Shown here: piece by piece, positions 27,424 to 36,425 of the stretch
How positions within the stretch are numbered: the first letter of the stretch is position 1
Layout: each line of letters opens with the position of its first letter
Assembly (NCBI RefSeq): GCF_027214005.1
Contig: NZ_JAPWGY010000002.1
Span: 186,001 to 250,000 of the forward strand
Source: Kiloniella laminariae
GTDB lineage: Bacteria; Pseudomonadota; Alphaproteobacteria; Kiloniellales; Kiloniellaceae
Reading direction: 5' to 3'
DNA: 64,000 bases
Translations under genes and position numbers: made by a program
Notes under the pieces: generated by a model
Told to the model about the DNA's origin: nothing
What the model saw: the letters and a program-made list of their open reading frames with translations, nothing else
Databases searched by the model: none

Positions 27424-27453
27424 GTGATCGCAAAAGAAGCTATTTTAGATCAC
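27424..27453 (-). promoter_or_regulatory. Dyad with shared 19-base element upstream of uraH copy 1
   Basis: GTGATC-N18-GATCAC forms a dyad at 27424-27453. Inside it, on the minus strand, ATCTAAAATAGCTTCTTTT (27450 down to 27432) shares ATCTAAA-N5-TTCTTTT with the region before uraH copy 2 (29522-29540). It lies 63 bases before the gene. It is a candidate binding site for one or both LysR proteins. Confidence 0.55.
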
Positions 27454-27471
27454 AGTGATGCCAAATAGAGA

Positions 27472-28401
27472 TCAACTGTTTGCCAAATACGCGGTAAGTG
27501 CCTTGTTTGCATGACGGGCAAAGGTCGAAGGGGCCAAAGAAAGCTCGTGCGTGGCATTGGTCAAAACCACCAGTCTGTCTCTTGGAATATCAGCATCTGA
27601 CAGGTTTACATAGGCAAGAAGCCCGGCCTGTCGCTCCTGCTCGATACCCAGAATTGTCTGGAAGGTCACATGGTGGCCATTACGGGCCAGATTGCGCATA
27701 AACCGCAGTGAATTGGCCTTGATAAAAGCGGCGGGCCTGCATTTTAGTCGCGTCAAGGGCACCTCCAGAATCCGCGCAAGCGAGAGATTCCCCGCCGGGA
27801 GAGCCAGAGGATAGTCGAGACAATCAGCAAAGGAACAGCTTTTTGAGCGTGTCAGCGGGTGGCCCGGCGCAACCACAGCTCCGACTTTCAGCTCCCAGCT
27901 TGCTATTTCCTTAAGTGCTTCATGATCCGGAGGATTGAAGGTAAAGCCAATATGGGCCTTAGCAGTCGAAATCAGGCGGGCAACCTTGAGCGAACTGGTA
28001 ATCGTCACTTCCAGGGTAATCCCGGGGTAGAGTTCCTGAAAACTATGGGTTAGCTGCGGCAAGATCGCATCGGCAACCGATTCAACCGAAGTCACCCGTA
28101 CAACCCCCTGCTTCAACCCCCGCAGGTCACCAATCTGTTCCGACAGCACATCAAAGTCAGTCAGAACCGAACGGGCATGGCGCAACAATAATTCGCCTGC
28201 TTCTGACAGGCGAAGCCGACGCCCCACCCGCTCAAAGAACTGCAGCCCAAATTCCTCTTCCAGTCCCAAAATCTGACGGTTTACCGCCGAAGAGGCAATA
28301 TTCAACTGGCGGGCTGCCTCACGAATGGACCCGTGTTCAGCAACAGCAACAAAGTAACGCAAAGCCGGAGAATAAAGAGTATGCGCACGTTCGATTTTCA
28401 C
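27472..28401 (-). CDS. LysR-family regulator, copy 1 (urate-consuming arm)
   Basis: A 309-residue LysR protein with an N-terminal winged helix (FVAVAEHGSIREAARQLNIA, about 17-36) and a periplasmic-binding-type effector domain from about residue 95. It heads the minus-strand operon for urate breakdown and is divergent from a close paralogue. The identical core NIASSAVNRQIL in the recognition region of both suggests that they read similar sites. The effector is probably a purine or urate-pathway intermediate; that is inference. Confidence 0.9.
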   Translation of the reverse strand: MKIERAHTLYSPALRYFVAVAEHGSIREAARQLNIASSAVNRQILGLEEEFGLQFFERVGRRLRLSEAGELLLRHARSVLTDFDVLSEQIGDLRGLKQGVVRVTSVESVADAILPQLTHSFQELYPGITLEVTITSSLKVARLISTAKAHIGFTFNPPDHEALKEIASWELKVGAVVAPGHPLTRSKSCSFADCLDYPLALPAGNLSLARILEVPLTRLKCRPAAFIKANSLRFMRNLARNGHHVTFQTILGIEQERQAGLLAYVNLSDADIPRDRLVVLTNATHELSLAPSTFARHANKALTAYLANS

Positions 28402-28455
28402 AGAGATCCACCTCAGGAAACGTCGCCCGACTTATGGATTAAAACAGAGGGGCTT

Positions 28456-28472
28456 GAAAAGAGTACCTTTTC
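28456..28472. promoter_or_regulatory. Inverted repeat between the divergent LysR genes
   Basis: GAAAAG-N5-CTTTTC lies in the 178-base space between the two LysR genes, 55 bases from copy 1 and 108 from copy 2. It is a candidate autoregulatory site. A wider GCTTGA/TCAAGC pair (28453-28458 and about 28498-28503) is also present. Confidence 0.45.
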
Positions 28473-28579
28473 TTATAGCCTAAGATGAGGAAGCCTCAAG
28501 CAGAAGACCCCATAAAAAAATAAGAGAAAAAACTTCAGGGCGGGATTATGACTTCACCAAAACGAGCAGGAACCTGTTT

Positions 28580-29500
28580 ATGCGCATAGACGATGCCTTT
28601 GTCTCTACGGCTTTCCGTTACTTCGCAGCGACAGCAGAAGCCGGCTCCATCCGGGCCGCGGCCCGGGAACTCAACATCGCCTCTTCGGCGGTAAACCGTC
28701 AGATCCTGATGCTGGAAGATGCTTTGGGAATGCCACTGTTTGAACGAACAGGGCGTGCCATGTTGCTCACCGAGGCAGGGAATGTTCTGTTAAAGCAGAC
28801 CAAGACCACTCTGCGGGACTATGAAGATGCCCTGGGCATCATCAACGAACTTCGCGGTCTGCAACGCGGCCGGGTCAGAATCGCCACCGCGGAATCCGTC
28901 TCGGTCAGCCTTCTCCCGGAAATCCTGGCTGATTTTTCCGAAAAATACCCTTCGATTGAAATCTTTCTGACCGTCACTGTCGCCGATGCTGTAACCGAAA
29001 TGGTGCGTTCTCGTGAAGCCGACCTTGGTTTTACCTATAACCCCTCTGCACTGGACGGCCTTGATATTGCCTATGAAGAAAGCCTGGAAGTCGGCGCGAT
29101 TGTTTCACCCGACCACCCTCTGATCAAAAGAGAAAAAGTGACGTTACGCGACTGTATCGCCTATCCCTATGCCTATCCTGCCCGAGGATTGAGCCTTCGC
29201 CTCGCCCTCGACGCCACAATGTCTGACCTTGCCAGCCCCAGAAAACCTGTGCTGGAAGCCAACTCACTGCGGGTCATGGCCGCCATGGCCCGGGAAGGCC
29301 GCTGTATTGCCTTTCAAACCCGTGTCGGCATCGAACAACATCTCAAGGCAGGAACATTGGTTTTTCTCCCGCTGTCTGACACGAAACTGCCAATGGATCG
29401 CCTGATGCTGGTCAGGCAATCAACCCGAGCCCCCTCACCAGCGACCCAGATTTTTGAAAAACATGTGGTTGACCATCTAAAGACCCACCCGCTTAACTGA
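28580..29500 (+). CDS. LysR-family regulator, copy 2 (urate-producing arm)
   Basis: A 306-residue paralogue of LysR copy 1. The winged helix is FAATAEAGSIRAAARELNIA (about 15-34), followed by the same NIASSAVNRQIL core and an effector domain with the family stretch RVRIATAESVSVSLLPEIL. It heads the plus-strand run uraH2-xdhABC-ABC importer-guaD and is divergent from copy 1. The mirror arrangement suggests that it controls the urate-producing half of purine catabolism. Confidence 0.9.
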   Translation: MRIDDAFVSTAFRYFAATAEAGSIRAAARELNIASSAVNRQILMLEDALGMPLFERTGRAMLLTEAGNVLLKQTKTTLRDYEDALGIINELRGLQRGRVRIATAESVSVSLLPEILADFSEKYPSIEIFLTVTVADAVTEMVRSREADLGFTYNPSALDGLDIAYEESLEVGAIVSPDHPLIKREKVTLRDCIAYPYAYPARGLSLRLALDATMSDLASPRKPVLEANSLRVMAAMAREGRCIAFQTRVGIEQHLKAGTLVFLPLSDTKLPMDRLMLVRQSTRAPSPATQIFEKHVVDHLKTHPLN

Positions 29501-29521
29501 TGCCTTTTTTAGACCCCTGAT

Positions 29522-29540
29522 ATCTAAACTTTGTTCTTTT
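29522..29540 (+). promoter_or_regulatory. 19-base element upstream of uraH copy 2
   Basis: ATCTAAACTTTGTTCTTTT matches the element before uraH copy 1 in 14 of 19 positions, all of them in the outer ATCTAAA and TTCTTTT blocks with the same 5-base spacer. It is 96 bases before the gene. It is probably a common regulator site. Confidence 0.5.
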
Positions 29541-29636
29541 TAGAGCCATAGATGCCTGTCATACTAATTTCAAAATGAACAATTGGGCTGCCTTCAATAT
29601 ATGAGGGACAGACCCGTCTAGGGGAGTACTGGTCGC

Positions 29637-29990
29637 ATGGGGCGACTTACAACACATGTACTGGACACGGCCAAGGGCGTGCCTGCAAAAGGCCTCGCCA
29701 TTGAACTCTGGCGGGTGAAAGACAATGATTTTGCATTGATAAAATCAGTCACCACAAATGATGATGGCCGGGTTGATGGTCCCTTGCTTGAAAACAATCA
29801 GCTTGAACGCGGGCAATATGAGTTGCGGTTTATGGCTGGTGATTATCTTCGTGCTGAAAGCAAGGCCCTGCCCGACCCCTTGTTTCTGGATGTGATTCCG
29901 ATCCGCTTCGGCATTGCAGATACCACCTCCCACTATCATGTGCCTCTGTTAATTTCGCCTTATGGCTATTCGACCTACCGCGGGAGTTAA
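29637..29990 (+). CDS. uraH: 5-hydroxyisourate hydrolase, copy 2 (transthyretin-like)
   Basis: A 117-residue paralogue of uraH copy 1 with the same N-terminal [11 protein letters not shown] and C-terminal HYHVPLL plus GYSTYRGS signatures, so it should be active. It sits in the urate-producing arm, one base before xdhA, so HIU hydrolase is made together with xanthine dehydrogenase. Having two copies in opposite operons is unusual. The start ATG is preceded by AGGGGAG at a proper distance. Confidence 0.94.
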   Translation: MGRLTTHVLDTAKGVPAKGLAIELWRVKDNDFALIKSVTTNDDGRVDGPLLENNQLERGQYELRFMAGDYLRAESKALPDPLFLDVIPIRFGIADTTSHYHVPLLISPYGYSTYRGS

Positions 29991-29991
29991 G

Positions 29992-31494
29992 ATGACAATG
30001 CGCCAGAGCATCAGGTTTGTCAGAGACGGAAAAGCGGTTGAACTGACGAACATCGGACCGAACGATACCCTGCTCGACTATCTGCGACTGACTGAAGAAT
30101 CACGGGGTACGAAAGAAGGCTGTGCCGAAGGTGACTGTGGCGCCTGTAGTGTCGCTGTTGGCTCGATCAATTCAAACGGCAAACTTGAATATCAGGCCGT
30201 TAACAGCTGTATCCAGTTGCTCGGCATGCTCGATGGCAAGGAGGTCATTACCATCGATGACCTGTCTCGCGGACAGGAAGAACTGCATCCTGTTCAAGAT
30301 GCCATGGTACGCCATCACGGTTCACAATGTGGTTTTTGTACACCCGGTATCGTCATGTCGCTTTTTACTCTCTATCACAAAGGGATCAAGGCTGATCGGC
30401 CGGCAATCAACAACCAGCTCGCTGGCAACCTCTGCCGCTGTACCGGGTATCGACCCATTATTGATGCCGCTCTGGAAAGTTGTAATGGATCGGTCGACGA
30501 CCGTTTTTCCAAGGCCTTGAAGACAACCACTGAAACTCTGACCGGGCTTGATGACGGACAAGATGTTTTTGTCGGTACCGAGGAACGTTTTTTCGCGGCT
30601 CCTGTATCCATGGCATCTTTGGCAAAGCTCTACAGTCAGCACCCTGATGCCATTGTTGTCGCCGGTGCCACAGATGTCGGTCTCTGGATTACGAAACAGC
30701 TCCGCGATCTGCCCAAGATCATTCACCTTGGTCGGGTAAAAGGCCTGGACAGGGTCGAAGATAACGGCAATGAACTTGTCATTGGTGCTGGCGCAACCTA
30801 TGCCCAGGCAGAAGAAGCCCTGGCAACCATTGATCCCGATATTGCCGAAGTTGTCAGGCGTATCGGCTCCACCCAGGTGCGGGCATCAGGTACCATTGGC
30901 GGCAATATCGCCAACGGTTCACCCATTGGTGACAGCCCCCCCCTGTTGATCGCGCTTGATGCCAGACTTGGTCTTGAAAAAGCCGAAGGGAAACGGGAAA
31001 TCAGGCTAGAGGATTTCTTCATCGATTATGGCAAACAGGATCGCCAGCCCGGTGAGTTTGTCAGCCATGTAACAATACCAAAGCTTGCTGAAAACCAGTT
31101 TTTGCGCAGTTACAAAGTCTCCAAACGCTTTGATCAGGATATCTCCGCCCTCTTGGCCGCCTTTCGCCTGACACTCGAGAACAACAGAGTAACCAGCGCC
31201 CGCATCGCGTTCGGTGGTATGGCTGCCACGCCCAAACGGGCAGGTAAAACAGAAAAAGCCCTGATTGGACTGGACCTGGCGGATCAAGCTGGCTGGGTAA
31301 AAGCAGCCGAAACCCTGGAACAGGATTACCAGCCCATTTCAGATATGCGCGCGAGCAAGGAATACCGGATAGACGTTGCCAAAGGACTGTTACTTAAGGC
31401 GCTTCATGAAATTTCCCATTCCGCTTCAGGAACCGACAGCCCGGAAACAAGAGTGATCGGGAAACGGGAACATTCTTTAAGAGAGGCCGTTTAA
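29992..31494 (+). CDS. xdhA: Xanthine dehydrogenase small subunit (Fe-S and FAD)
   Basis: Electron-transfer subunit of the molybdenum enzyme that oxidises hypoxanthine and xanthine to urate. The plant-type [2Fe-2S] site CAEGDCGACSV (about 44-54) is followed by the second cluster with CGFCTPGIV and CRCTGYRPI (about 108-150), then the FAD domain from about 195 (VVAGATDVGLWI) with IGSTQVRASGTIGGNIANGS. I chose ATG 29992 because GGGAG lies five bases before it; the frame opens earlier inside uraH2. Length is 500 aa. Confidence 0.95.
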   Translation: MTMRQSIRFVRDGKAVELTNIGPNDTLLDYLRLTEESRGTKEGCAEGDCGACSVAVGSINSNGKLEYQAVNSCIQLLGMLDGKEVITIDDLSRGQEELHPVQDAMVRHHGSQCGFCTPGIVMSLFTLYHKGIKADRPAINNQLAGNLCRCTGYRPIIDAALESCNGSVDDRFSKALKTTTETLTGLDDGQDVFVGTEERFFAAPVSMASLAKLYSQHPDAIVVAGATDVGLWITKQLRDLPKIIHLGRVKGLDRVEDNGNELVIGAGATYAQAEEALATIDPDIAEVVRRIGSTQVRASGTIGGNIANGSPIGDSPPLLIALDARLGLEKAEGKREIRLEDFFIDYGKQDRQPGEFVSHVTIPKLAENQFLRSYKVSKRFDQDISALLAAFRLTLENNRVTSARIAFGGMAATPKRAGKTEKALIGLDLADQAGWVKAAETLEQDYQPISDMRASKEYRIDVAKGLLLKALHEISHSASGTDSPETRVIGKREHSLREAV

Positions 31495-31497
31495 GTT

Positions 31498-33810
31498 ATG
31501 TTGAAAAAAGCCTCATCACCTGCTCTCAACGTCGGCAAAGCAACCAAGCACGATAGTGCAGACCGTCACGTTCGCGGCAATGCCCTCTATATCGACGACA
31601 TTCGCGAACCCCGTGGTACGCTCCATCTGGCACCTGGTTATGCCAGGGAATCCTGTGGAAAAATCAAATCCCTTGATCTCGAGGTTGTACGTTCTGCCCC
31701 CGGTGTTGTCGCGGTACTCACTGCTGCCGATATCCCCGGCCTGAATGACTGTAGCCCTTCCTTTGGCGGGGACCCCATTCTTGCAGACGATAGAATTGAA
31801 TTTCATGGACAGGTCATTTTTGCTGTCGTTGCCCAAAGCCATATTGAAGCAAGAAAAGCCGCAAAACTGGCCCGCATAGAGATCGTTGCCGAGACTCCCA
31901 TGGTCACGGCCGAAGATGGTATGGCTCGGGATGCCTCGGTTCTTCCCACATACGAGTTCAATCGGGGTACCCCTGCTGAAACGATAAAAGCATCCCCGCT
32001 TTCAATCTCCGACTCTTTTCGTATTGGGGGACAAGAACACTTTTATCTCGAAGGCCAGGTCTCTCTGGCAATTCCGCAGGATCAGGGAGAAATTCTTGTC
32101 CATACCTCGACACAGCACCCGACAGAAATCCAGCACCTTATTGCCAAGATGCTCAAGATCAGAGACGCCGCTGTTGTCTGTGAGTGCCGCCGGATGGGAG
32201 GCGCCTTTGGTGGCAAGGAATCACAGGCGGCTCAATGGGCCTGCCTCGCCGCATTGGCCACACATATAACGGGTCGCCCGGCTAAAATGCGCCTTGACCG
32301 GGACGACGATATGATCATGACAGGCAAACGCCATGATTTTCGTTGCGACTGGCAGGCGGGCTTTGATGAGAAGGGCAAGATCTCTGCAGTCGAAGTTGAT
32401 TTCCTCGCCCGCTGCGGCTGTTCGGCTGATTTGTCTCTCGGTGTTAATGACCGCACCATGTTTCATGCAGACAACTCCTATTATTACCCTGAGAACCGGA
32501 TCACCTCCCATCGGATAAAAACCAACACCGTTTCCAATACTGCCTTTCGCGGTTTTGGTGGTCCTCAGGGCATGGTCTTTTCAGAACGGATGATGGATGC
32601 CATCGCCATCAAGCTTGGACTCGATCCGCTTGATGTCCGTAGAACCAATTTTTACGGCGGTTCTGGTCGGGATATCACCCCCTTTGGCATGAAGGTCGAA
32701 GACAATATCCTGGAAGAACTGGTCGGGGAGTTGGAACAGACCAGTGACTATCGCAAGCGTCGTCAGGAAATCGCGGCCTTTAACGCCAAAAGCCCTTTCC
32801 TTAAAAAAGGACTGGCCCTGAACCCACTGAAGTTTGGAATTTCCTTTACGCTGAAGCACCTCAATCAGGCTGGCGCATTGGTTCATGTCTACACCGACGG
32901 TTCGGTCCAGGTGAACCACGGCGGAACAGAAATGGGGCAAGGCCTCTATACCAAAGTTGCCCAGGTTGTTGCAGAGGAATTCGGAATTGACCTCGAAAAC
33001 GTACAAATCACAGCGACGACGACTGACAAGGTTCCGAATACGGCCCCAACAGCAGCCTCATCGGGTACAGATCTCAATGGCATGGCCGCCAAACTGGCTG
33101 CCGAGACGATCAAAATACGTCTGATCGACCTCGCAGCGCGGCTTTACCAGATTGAAAAATCTGCTGTTTCCTTTGCCAATAATCACGTGCAGATCGGACA
33201 GCAAAAAATCACCTTTGCCGAATTGACCCAGCAAGCCTTTTTGCAAAGGGTGTCTCTTTCCTCAACCGGCTACTATGCCACGCCCAACATAACCTGGGAC
33301 CGGGACAGCAAAAGTGGACGACCTTTTCTCTATTTTGCCTATGGGGCCGCCTGTGCAGAAGTCACAATTGATACCTCGACCGGGGAAATGGTCATTGACC
33401 GGGTTGATATTCTGCACGACGTGGGAAAATCCCTGAACCCCGCGCTGGACATCGGCCAGATCGAAGGTGGTTTTGTCCAGGGTATGGGCTGGCTAACCAC
33501 AGAGGAACTGGTTTACGACGACCAGGGCCGCCTGCGCACCCACGCACCCTCGACTTACAAAATACCGACAGCATCCGATTTGCCAGAAGATTTCCGGGTC
33601 AAACTCTGGGATTCACCTGGCAATCGCGAAGATACAATCTATCGCTCCAAAGCGGTAGGCGAACCTCCGGTCATGCTGGCAACGGCCGTTTTTTCAGCGA
33701 TAACCAACGCTATCGCCTCACTTAAGCCCGGCGTTCTTCCCCAACTCAGCACCCCCGCGACACCGGAAAATATTCTGGCCGCGGTCAAGCTGATGAAAAG
33801 TGGAGACTGA
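31498..33810 (+). CDS. xdhB: Xanthine dehydrogenase large subunit (molybdopterin)
   Basis: Catalytic subunit that binds the molybdenum cofactor and substrate. Visible are the cofactor segments GGAFGGKESQ (about 238-247) and FRGFGGPQGM, the CRRMGG motif before them, and the catalytic Glu in KAVGEPPVM near residue 721. Length 770 aa is standard for bacterial XdhB. It starts three bases after xdhA and overlaps the start region of xdhC. Confidence 0.95.
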   Translation: MLKKASSPALNVGKATKHDSADRHVRGNALYIDDIREPRGTLHLAPGYARESCGKIKSLDLEVVRSAPGVVAVLTAADIPGLNDCSPSFGGDPILADDRIEFHGQVIFAVVAQSHIEARKAAKLARIEIVAETPMVTAEDGMARDASVLPTYEFNRGTPAETIKASPLSISDSFRIGGQEHFYLEGQVSLAIPQDQGEILVHTSTQHPTEIQHLIAKMLKIRDAAVVCECRRMGGAFGGKESQAAQWACLAALATHITGRPAKMRLDRDDDMIMTGKRHDFRCDWQAGFDEKGKISAVEVDFLARCGCSADLSLGVNDRTMFHADNSYYYPENRITSHRIKTNTVSNTAFRGFGGPQGMVFSERMMDAIAIKLGLDPLDVRRTNFYGGSGRDITPFGMKVEDNILEELVGELEQTSDYRKRRQEIAAFNAKSPFLKKGLALNPLKFGISFTLKHLNQAGALVHVYTDGSVQVNHGGTEMGQGLYTKVAQVVAEEFGIDLENVQITATTTDKVPNTAPTAASSGTDLNGMAAKLAAETIKIRLIDLAARLYQIEKSAVSFANNHVQIGQQKITFAELTQQAFLQRVSLSSTGYYATPNITWDRDSKSGRPFLYFAYGAACAEVTIDTSTGEMVIDRVDILHDVGKSLNPALDIGQIEGGFVQGMGWLTTEELVYDDQGRLRTHAPSTYKIPTASDLPEDFRVKLWDSPGNREDTIYRSKAVGEPPVMLATAVFSAITNAIASLKPGVLPQLSTPATPENILAAVKLMKSGD

Positions 33811-33811
33811 A

Positions 33812-34795
33812 ATGAAGGTCTGGTCACTTCTTGCAAAACAACTGGAACAGAACAGCTGTTGTGCCCTTGTGACCATGATCGAGGTTCAGGGCTCTGCCCC
33901 GCGTGAAGCCGGAACCAGAATGGTTATCCGACCCGATGGTGGATTTCATGGAACCATCGGCGGCGGAACACTGGAATGGCGGGTTCTGGCCGACGCCCAG
34001 AAACATATGAAATCTTCGCACGCGCAGATTCACTGGAGCAAACATGCTCTGGGGCCACAGCTGGGCCAATGTTGTGGCGGCGTGGTCCGCTTGTTGATAG
34101 AGGTGTTCTCCAAAGCACAACTCCCCGAAGTCCGGGCTCTGGCTGAACAGGAAATCCAAGGACCTTTTTTCACAAAAGGGACACCAAAACAGGATTGCAT
34201 CAAAAGAGAGGTTACAATCGGCTCTCCAAACCAGCCCAGCAGCATCTCTTTCGACAGAAAAGGCTGTTTACAGGAATGTTTTGGTGAAGAACGGCGCAAA
34301 GTTTACCTTTTTGGTGCAGGTCATATCGGCCGCGCCCTGATGCTTAATATGGCGGCTTTACAATTCGACCTGAAGTGGATTGATTCCCGAGCAGAATCTT
34401 TCCCTTCTCTGGTCCCGTCCAATGTTGAAAAGCACTTTACACACAATCCCGTCGCAGCTCTGGATGCAGCACCGGACGGGAGCTTTATTGTCATCATGAC
34501 CCATAGCCACGCGCTGGATCTTGAACTTGTTCATGCAGCACTCGCAACCAGGCGCTTTGCTTATGTTGGCGTTATAGGTTCAGAAACAAAAAAAGCCCGC
34601 TTCCGCAACAGATTGCACACAGCAGGGCTAGAAACAGAGACCATAGATAAACTTGTCTGTCCCATCGGGATCACAGGTATTCATTCAAAACATCCTGCCG
34701 CTATCGCAGTTTCGGTAACAGCCGAACTGCTCGTGCGGGATGAAGAAATTCTTGGTAAACAACAATCGGTGTTCAGAATCGCCGAAGAAGGCTAA
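33812..34795 (+). CDS. xdhC: Xanthine dehydrogenase accessory protein XdhC
   Basis: Chaperone that binds sulfurated molybdenum cofactor and inserts it into XdhB. The N-terminal XdhC/CoxI domain (ALVTMIEVQGSAPREAGTRM) is followed by a Rossmann domain with LFGAGHIGRALMLN near residue 160. ATG 33812 lies one base after the xdhB stop with GTGGAG before it; a GTG at 33800 is an alternative. Length is 327 aa. The order xdhA-xdhB-xdhC is the usual one. Confidence 0.93.
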   Translation: MKVWSLLAKQLEQNSCCALVTMIEVQGSAPREAGTRMVIRPDGGFHGTIGGGTLEWRVLADAQKHMKSSHAQIHWSKHALGPQLGQCCGGVVRLLIEVFSKAQLPEVRALAEQEIQGPFFTKGTPKQDCIKREVTIGSPNQPSSISFDRKGCLQECFGEERRKVYLFGAGHIGRALMLNMAALQFDLKWIDSRAESFPSLVPSNVEKHFTHNPVAALDAAPDGSFIVIMTHSHALDLELVHAALATRRFAYVGVIGSETKKARFRNRLHTAGLETETIDKLVCPIGITGIHSKHPAAIAVSVTAELLVRDEEILGKQQSVFRIAEEG

Positions 34796-34841
34796 AAAGC
34801 CTGAGACCAGGAAATAATCACGGCAACGGGAGGGCCGGCAT

Positions 34842-36425
34842 GTGACGGAGAAATTATCCGTAAAAGGTGGAACTGCGGCTAGAGCAGAGTATCTACTAGA
34901 GGCACGCAACATCACCAAAATGTTTGGTGACCTTGCGGCCAACAGTGATGTAACCCTGAAAATTTCACCCGGAGAAATCCATGCGCTCCTAGGGGAAAAC
35001 GGCGCCGGGAAATCTACGCTGGTCAAGATTATCTATGGTGCCCTGCAGCCCACAGTCGGCGAGTTGCGCTGGTTGGGTGAAACAGTCAACATTGCCAATC
35101 CTGCTGCCGCGCGAAAACTCGGGATCGGCATGGTGTTTCAGCATTTCTCGCTGTTTGAAGCCCTGAGCGTCGCAGAAAACATTGCATTGGCACTCCCCGG
35201 TGACATCGATCTTGGCGAACTTTCCAAAAAAATCAGCCAGGTTTCGAGTGAGTATGGCCTGCCCCTGGAACCAACGGCACTGGTTGCGGATCTTTCCGTC
35301 GGCGAACGCCAGCGTATCGAGATCGTTCGCTGCCTGCTTCAGGAACCTCGCCTGCTCATCATGGATGAGCCCACAGCTGTATTAACGCCTCAGGAAGCCG
35401 ACCAGCTGTTCCTCACGCTTGAACGGCTGGCCAGCGAAGGCTGCGCCGTCCTCTATATTTCCCACCGCCTGGATGAGGTCAAAAGGCTCTGTCATGACTC
35501 GACCATCCTGCGACACGGTAAAGTCGTGGGTACAGTCAATCCGCAAAAAGAAACCGCCGCCAGCCTCGCACGCTTGATGGTTGGTGCAGACGTTCATGCT
35601 ATTAACAGCAATCGGGTATCGTCTCCGGGTGCAAGCCTGTTAAAACTCAACAACCTTAGCCAAAAAGCTGATGGCCCCTTTGGTGTTGCTTTGCGGAACA
35701 TTGAACTGGATGTCAGAGCTGGCGAGGTCGTCGCTATTGCAGGGGTCGCTGGCAATGGACAGTCCGAGCTGTTCGATGCCATTTCCGGTGAACGTCTTTC
35801 AAGCACTGCCGAAAGTATATGTATCAACGAACGGAACTGTGGTCTGGACAACATCACTTTACGACGTCGCCATTCGTCCGGATTTGTGCCGGAAGAACGC
35901 CTTGGACATGGGGCGGTCCCCGGTTTCACCCTTTCTGAAAACATCATTCTGACCCGTCATTCTGACGATGATGGCCTCTCCAGTTCCGGTTTTCTTGACC
36001 GGGCCAAAGCCATTGCAATCAATGAACGGATTACCCAGGATTATGATGTCCGCAAAGGAAAGCCGGACCCGGAAGCCCGGGCCCTTTCTGGTGGCAATCT
36101 GCAAAAATTTGTTGTCGGACGCGAACTTGATCGCAAACCCAGGGTTCTGGTGATCAACCAGCCGACATGGGGTGTTGATGCGGGTGCTGCGGCCCTGATC
36201 CGTCAGGCCCTGATAGATCTTGCGCTTTCTGGTTCCGCAGTATTGGTCATCTCGCAGGACCTTGACGAGATCTTTGAAATTGCGGATCGCATCGCTGTTA
36301 TCTCTCGCGGACAGCTGTCAGAAGCCTTTCCCGCCAGCGAGCTTTCCCTTGAAAGCATCGGCCTGATGATGGCCGGGGCACACGAGAAAAAAGACAGCCA
36401 CATCACTGAAAAGGCAAGCGCATGA
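34842..36425 (+). CDS. BMP-type nucleoside/nucleobase ABC importer, ATPase (purine cluster)
   Basis: A 527-residue protein with two ABC domains, as in NupA/YufO-type importers. Domain 1 has an intact Walker A (GENGAGKST, about 47-55), signature LSVGERQRIE and Walker B LLIMDEPTAVLTP. Domain 2 has the degenerate Walker A GVAGNGQS and NQPTWGVD in place of a normal Walker B, which is usual for this family. It uses a GTG start 46 bases after xdhC, and its end overlaps the first permease gene by four bases. Between xdhC and guaD, the likely cargo is a purine or purine nucleoside. Confidence 0.92.
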   Translation: MTEKLSVKGGTAARAEYLLEARNITKMFGDLAANSDVTLKISPGEIHALLGENGAGKSTLVKIIYGALQPTVGELRWLGETVNIANPAAARKLGIGMVFQHFSLFEALSVAENIALALPGDIDLGELSKKISQVSSEYGLPLEPTALVADLSVGERQRIEIVRCLLQEPRLLIMDEPTAVLTPQEADQLFLTLERLASEGCAVLYISHRLDEVKRLCHDSTILRHGKVVGTVNPQKETAASLARLMVGADVHAINSNRVSSPGASLLKLNNLSQKADGPFGVALRNIELDVRAGEVVAIAGVAGNGQSELFDAISGERLSSTAESICINERNCGLDNITLRRRHSSGFVPEERLGHGAVPGFTLSENIILTRHSDDDGLSSSGFLDRAKAIAINERITQDYDVRKGKPDPEARALSGGNLQKFVVGRELDRKPRVLVINQPTWGVDAGAAALIRQALIDLALSGSAVLVISQDLDEIFEIADRIAVISRGQLSEAFPASELSLESIGLMMAGAHEKKDSHITEKASA

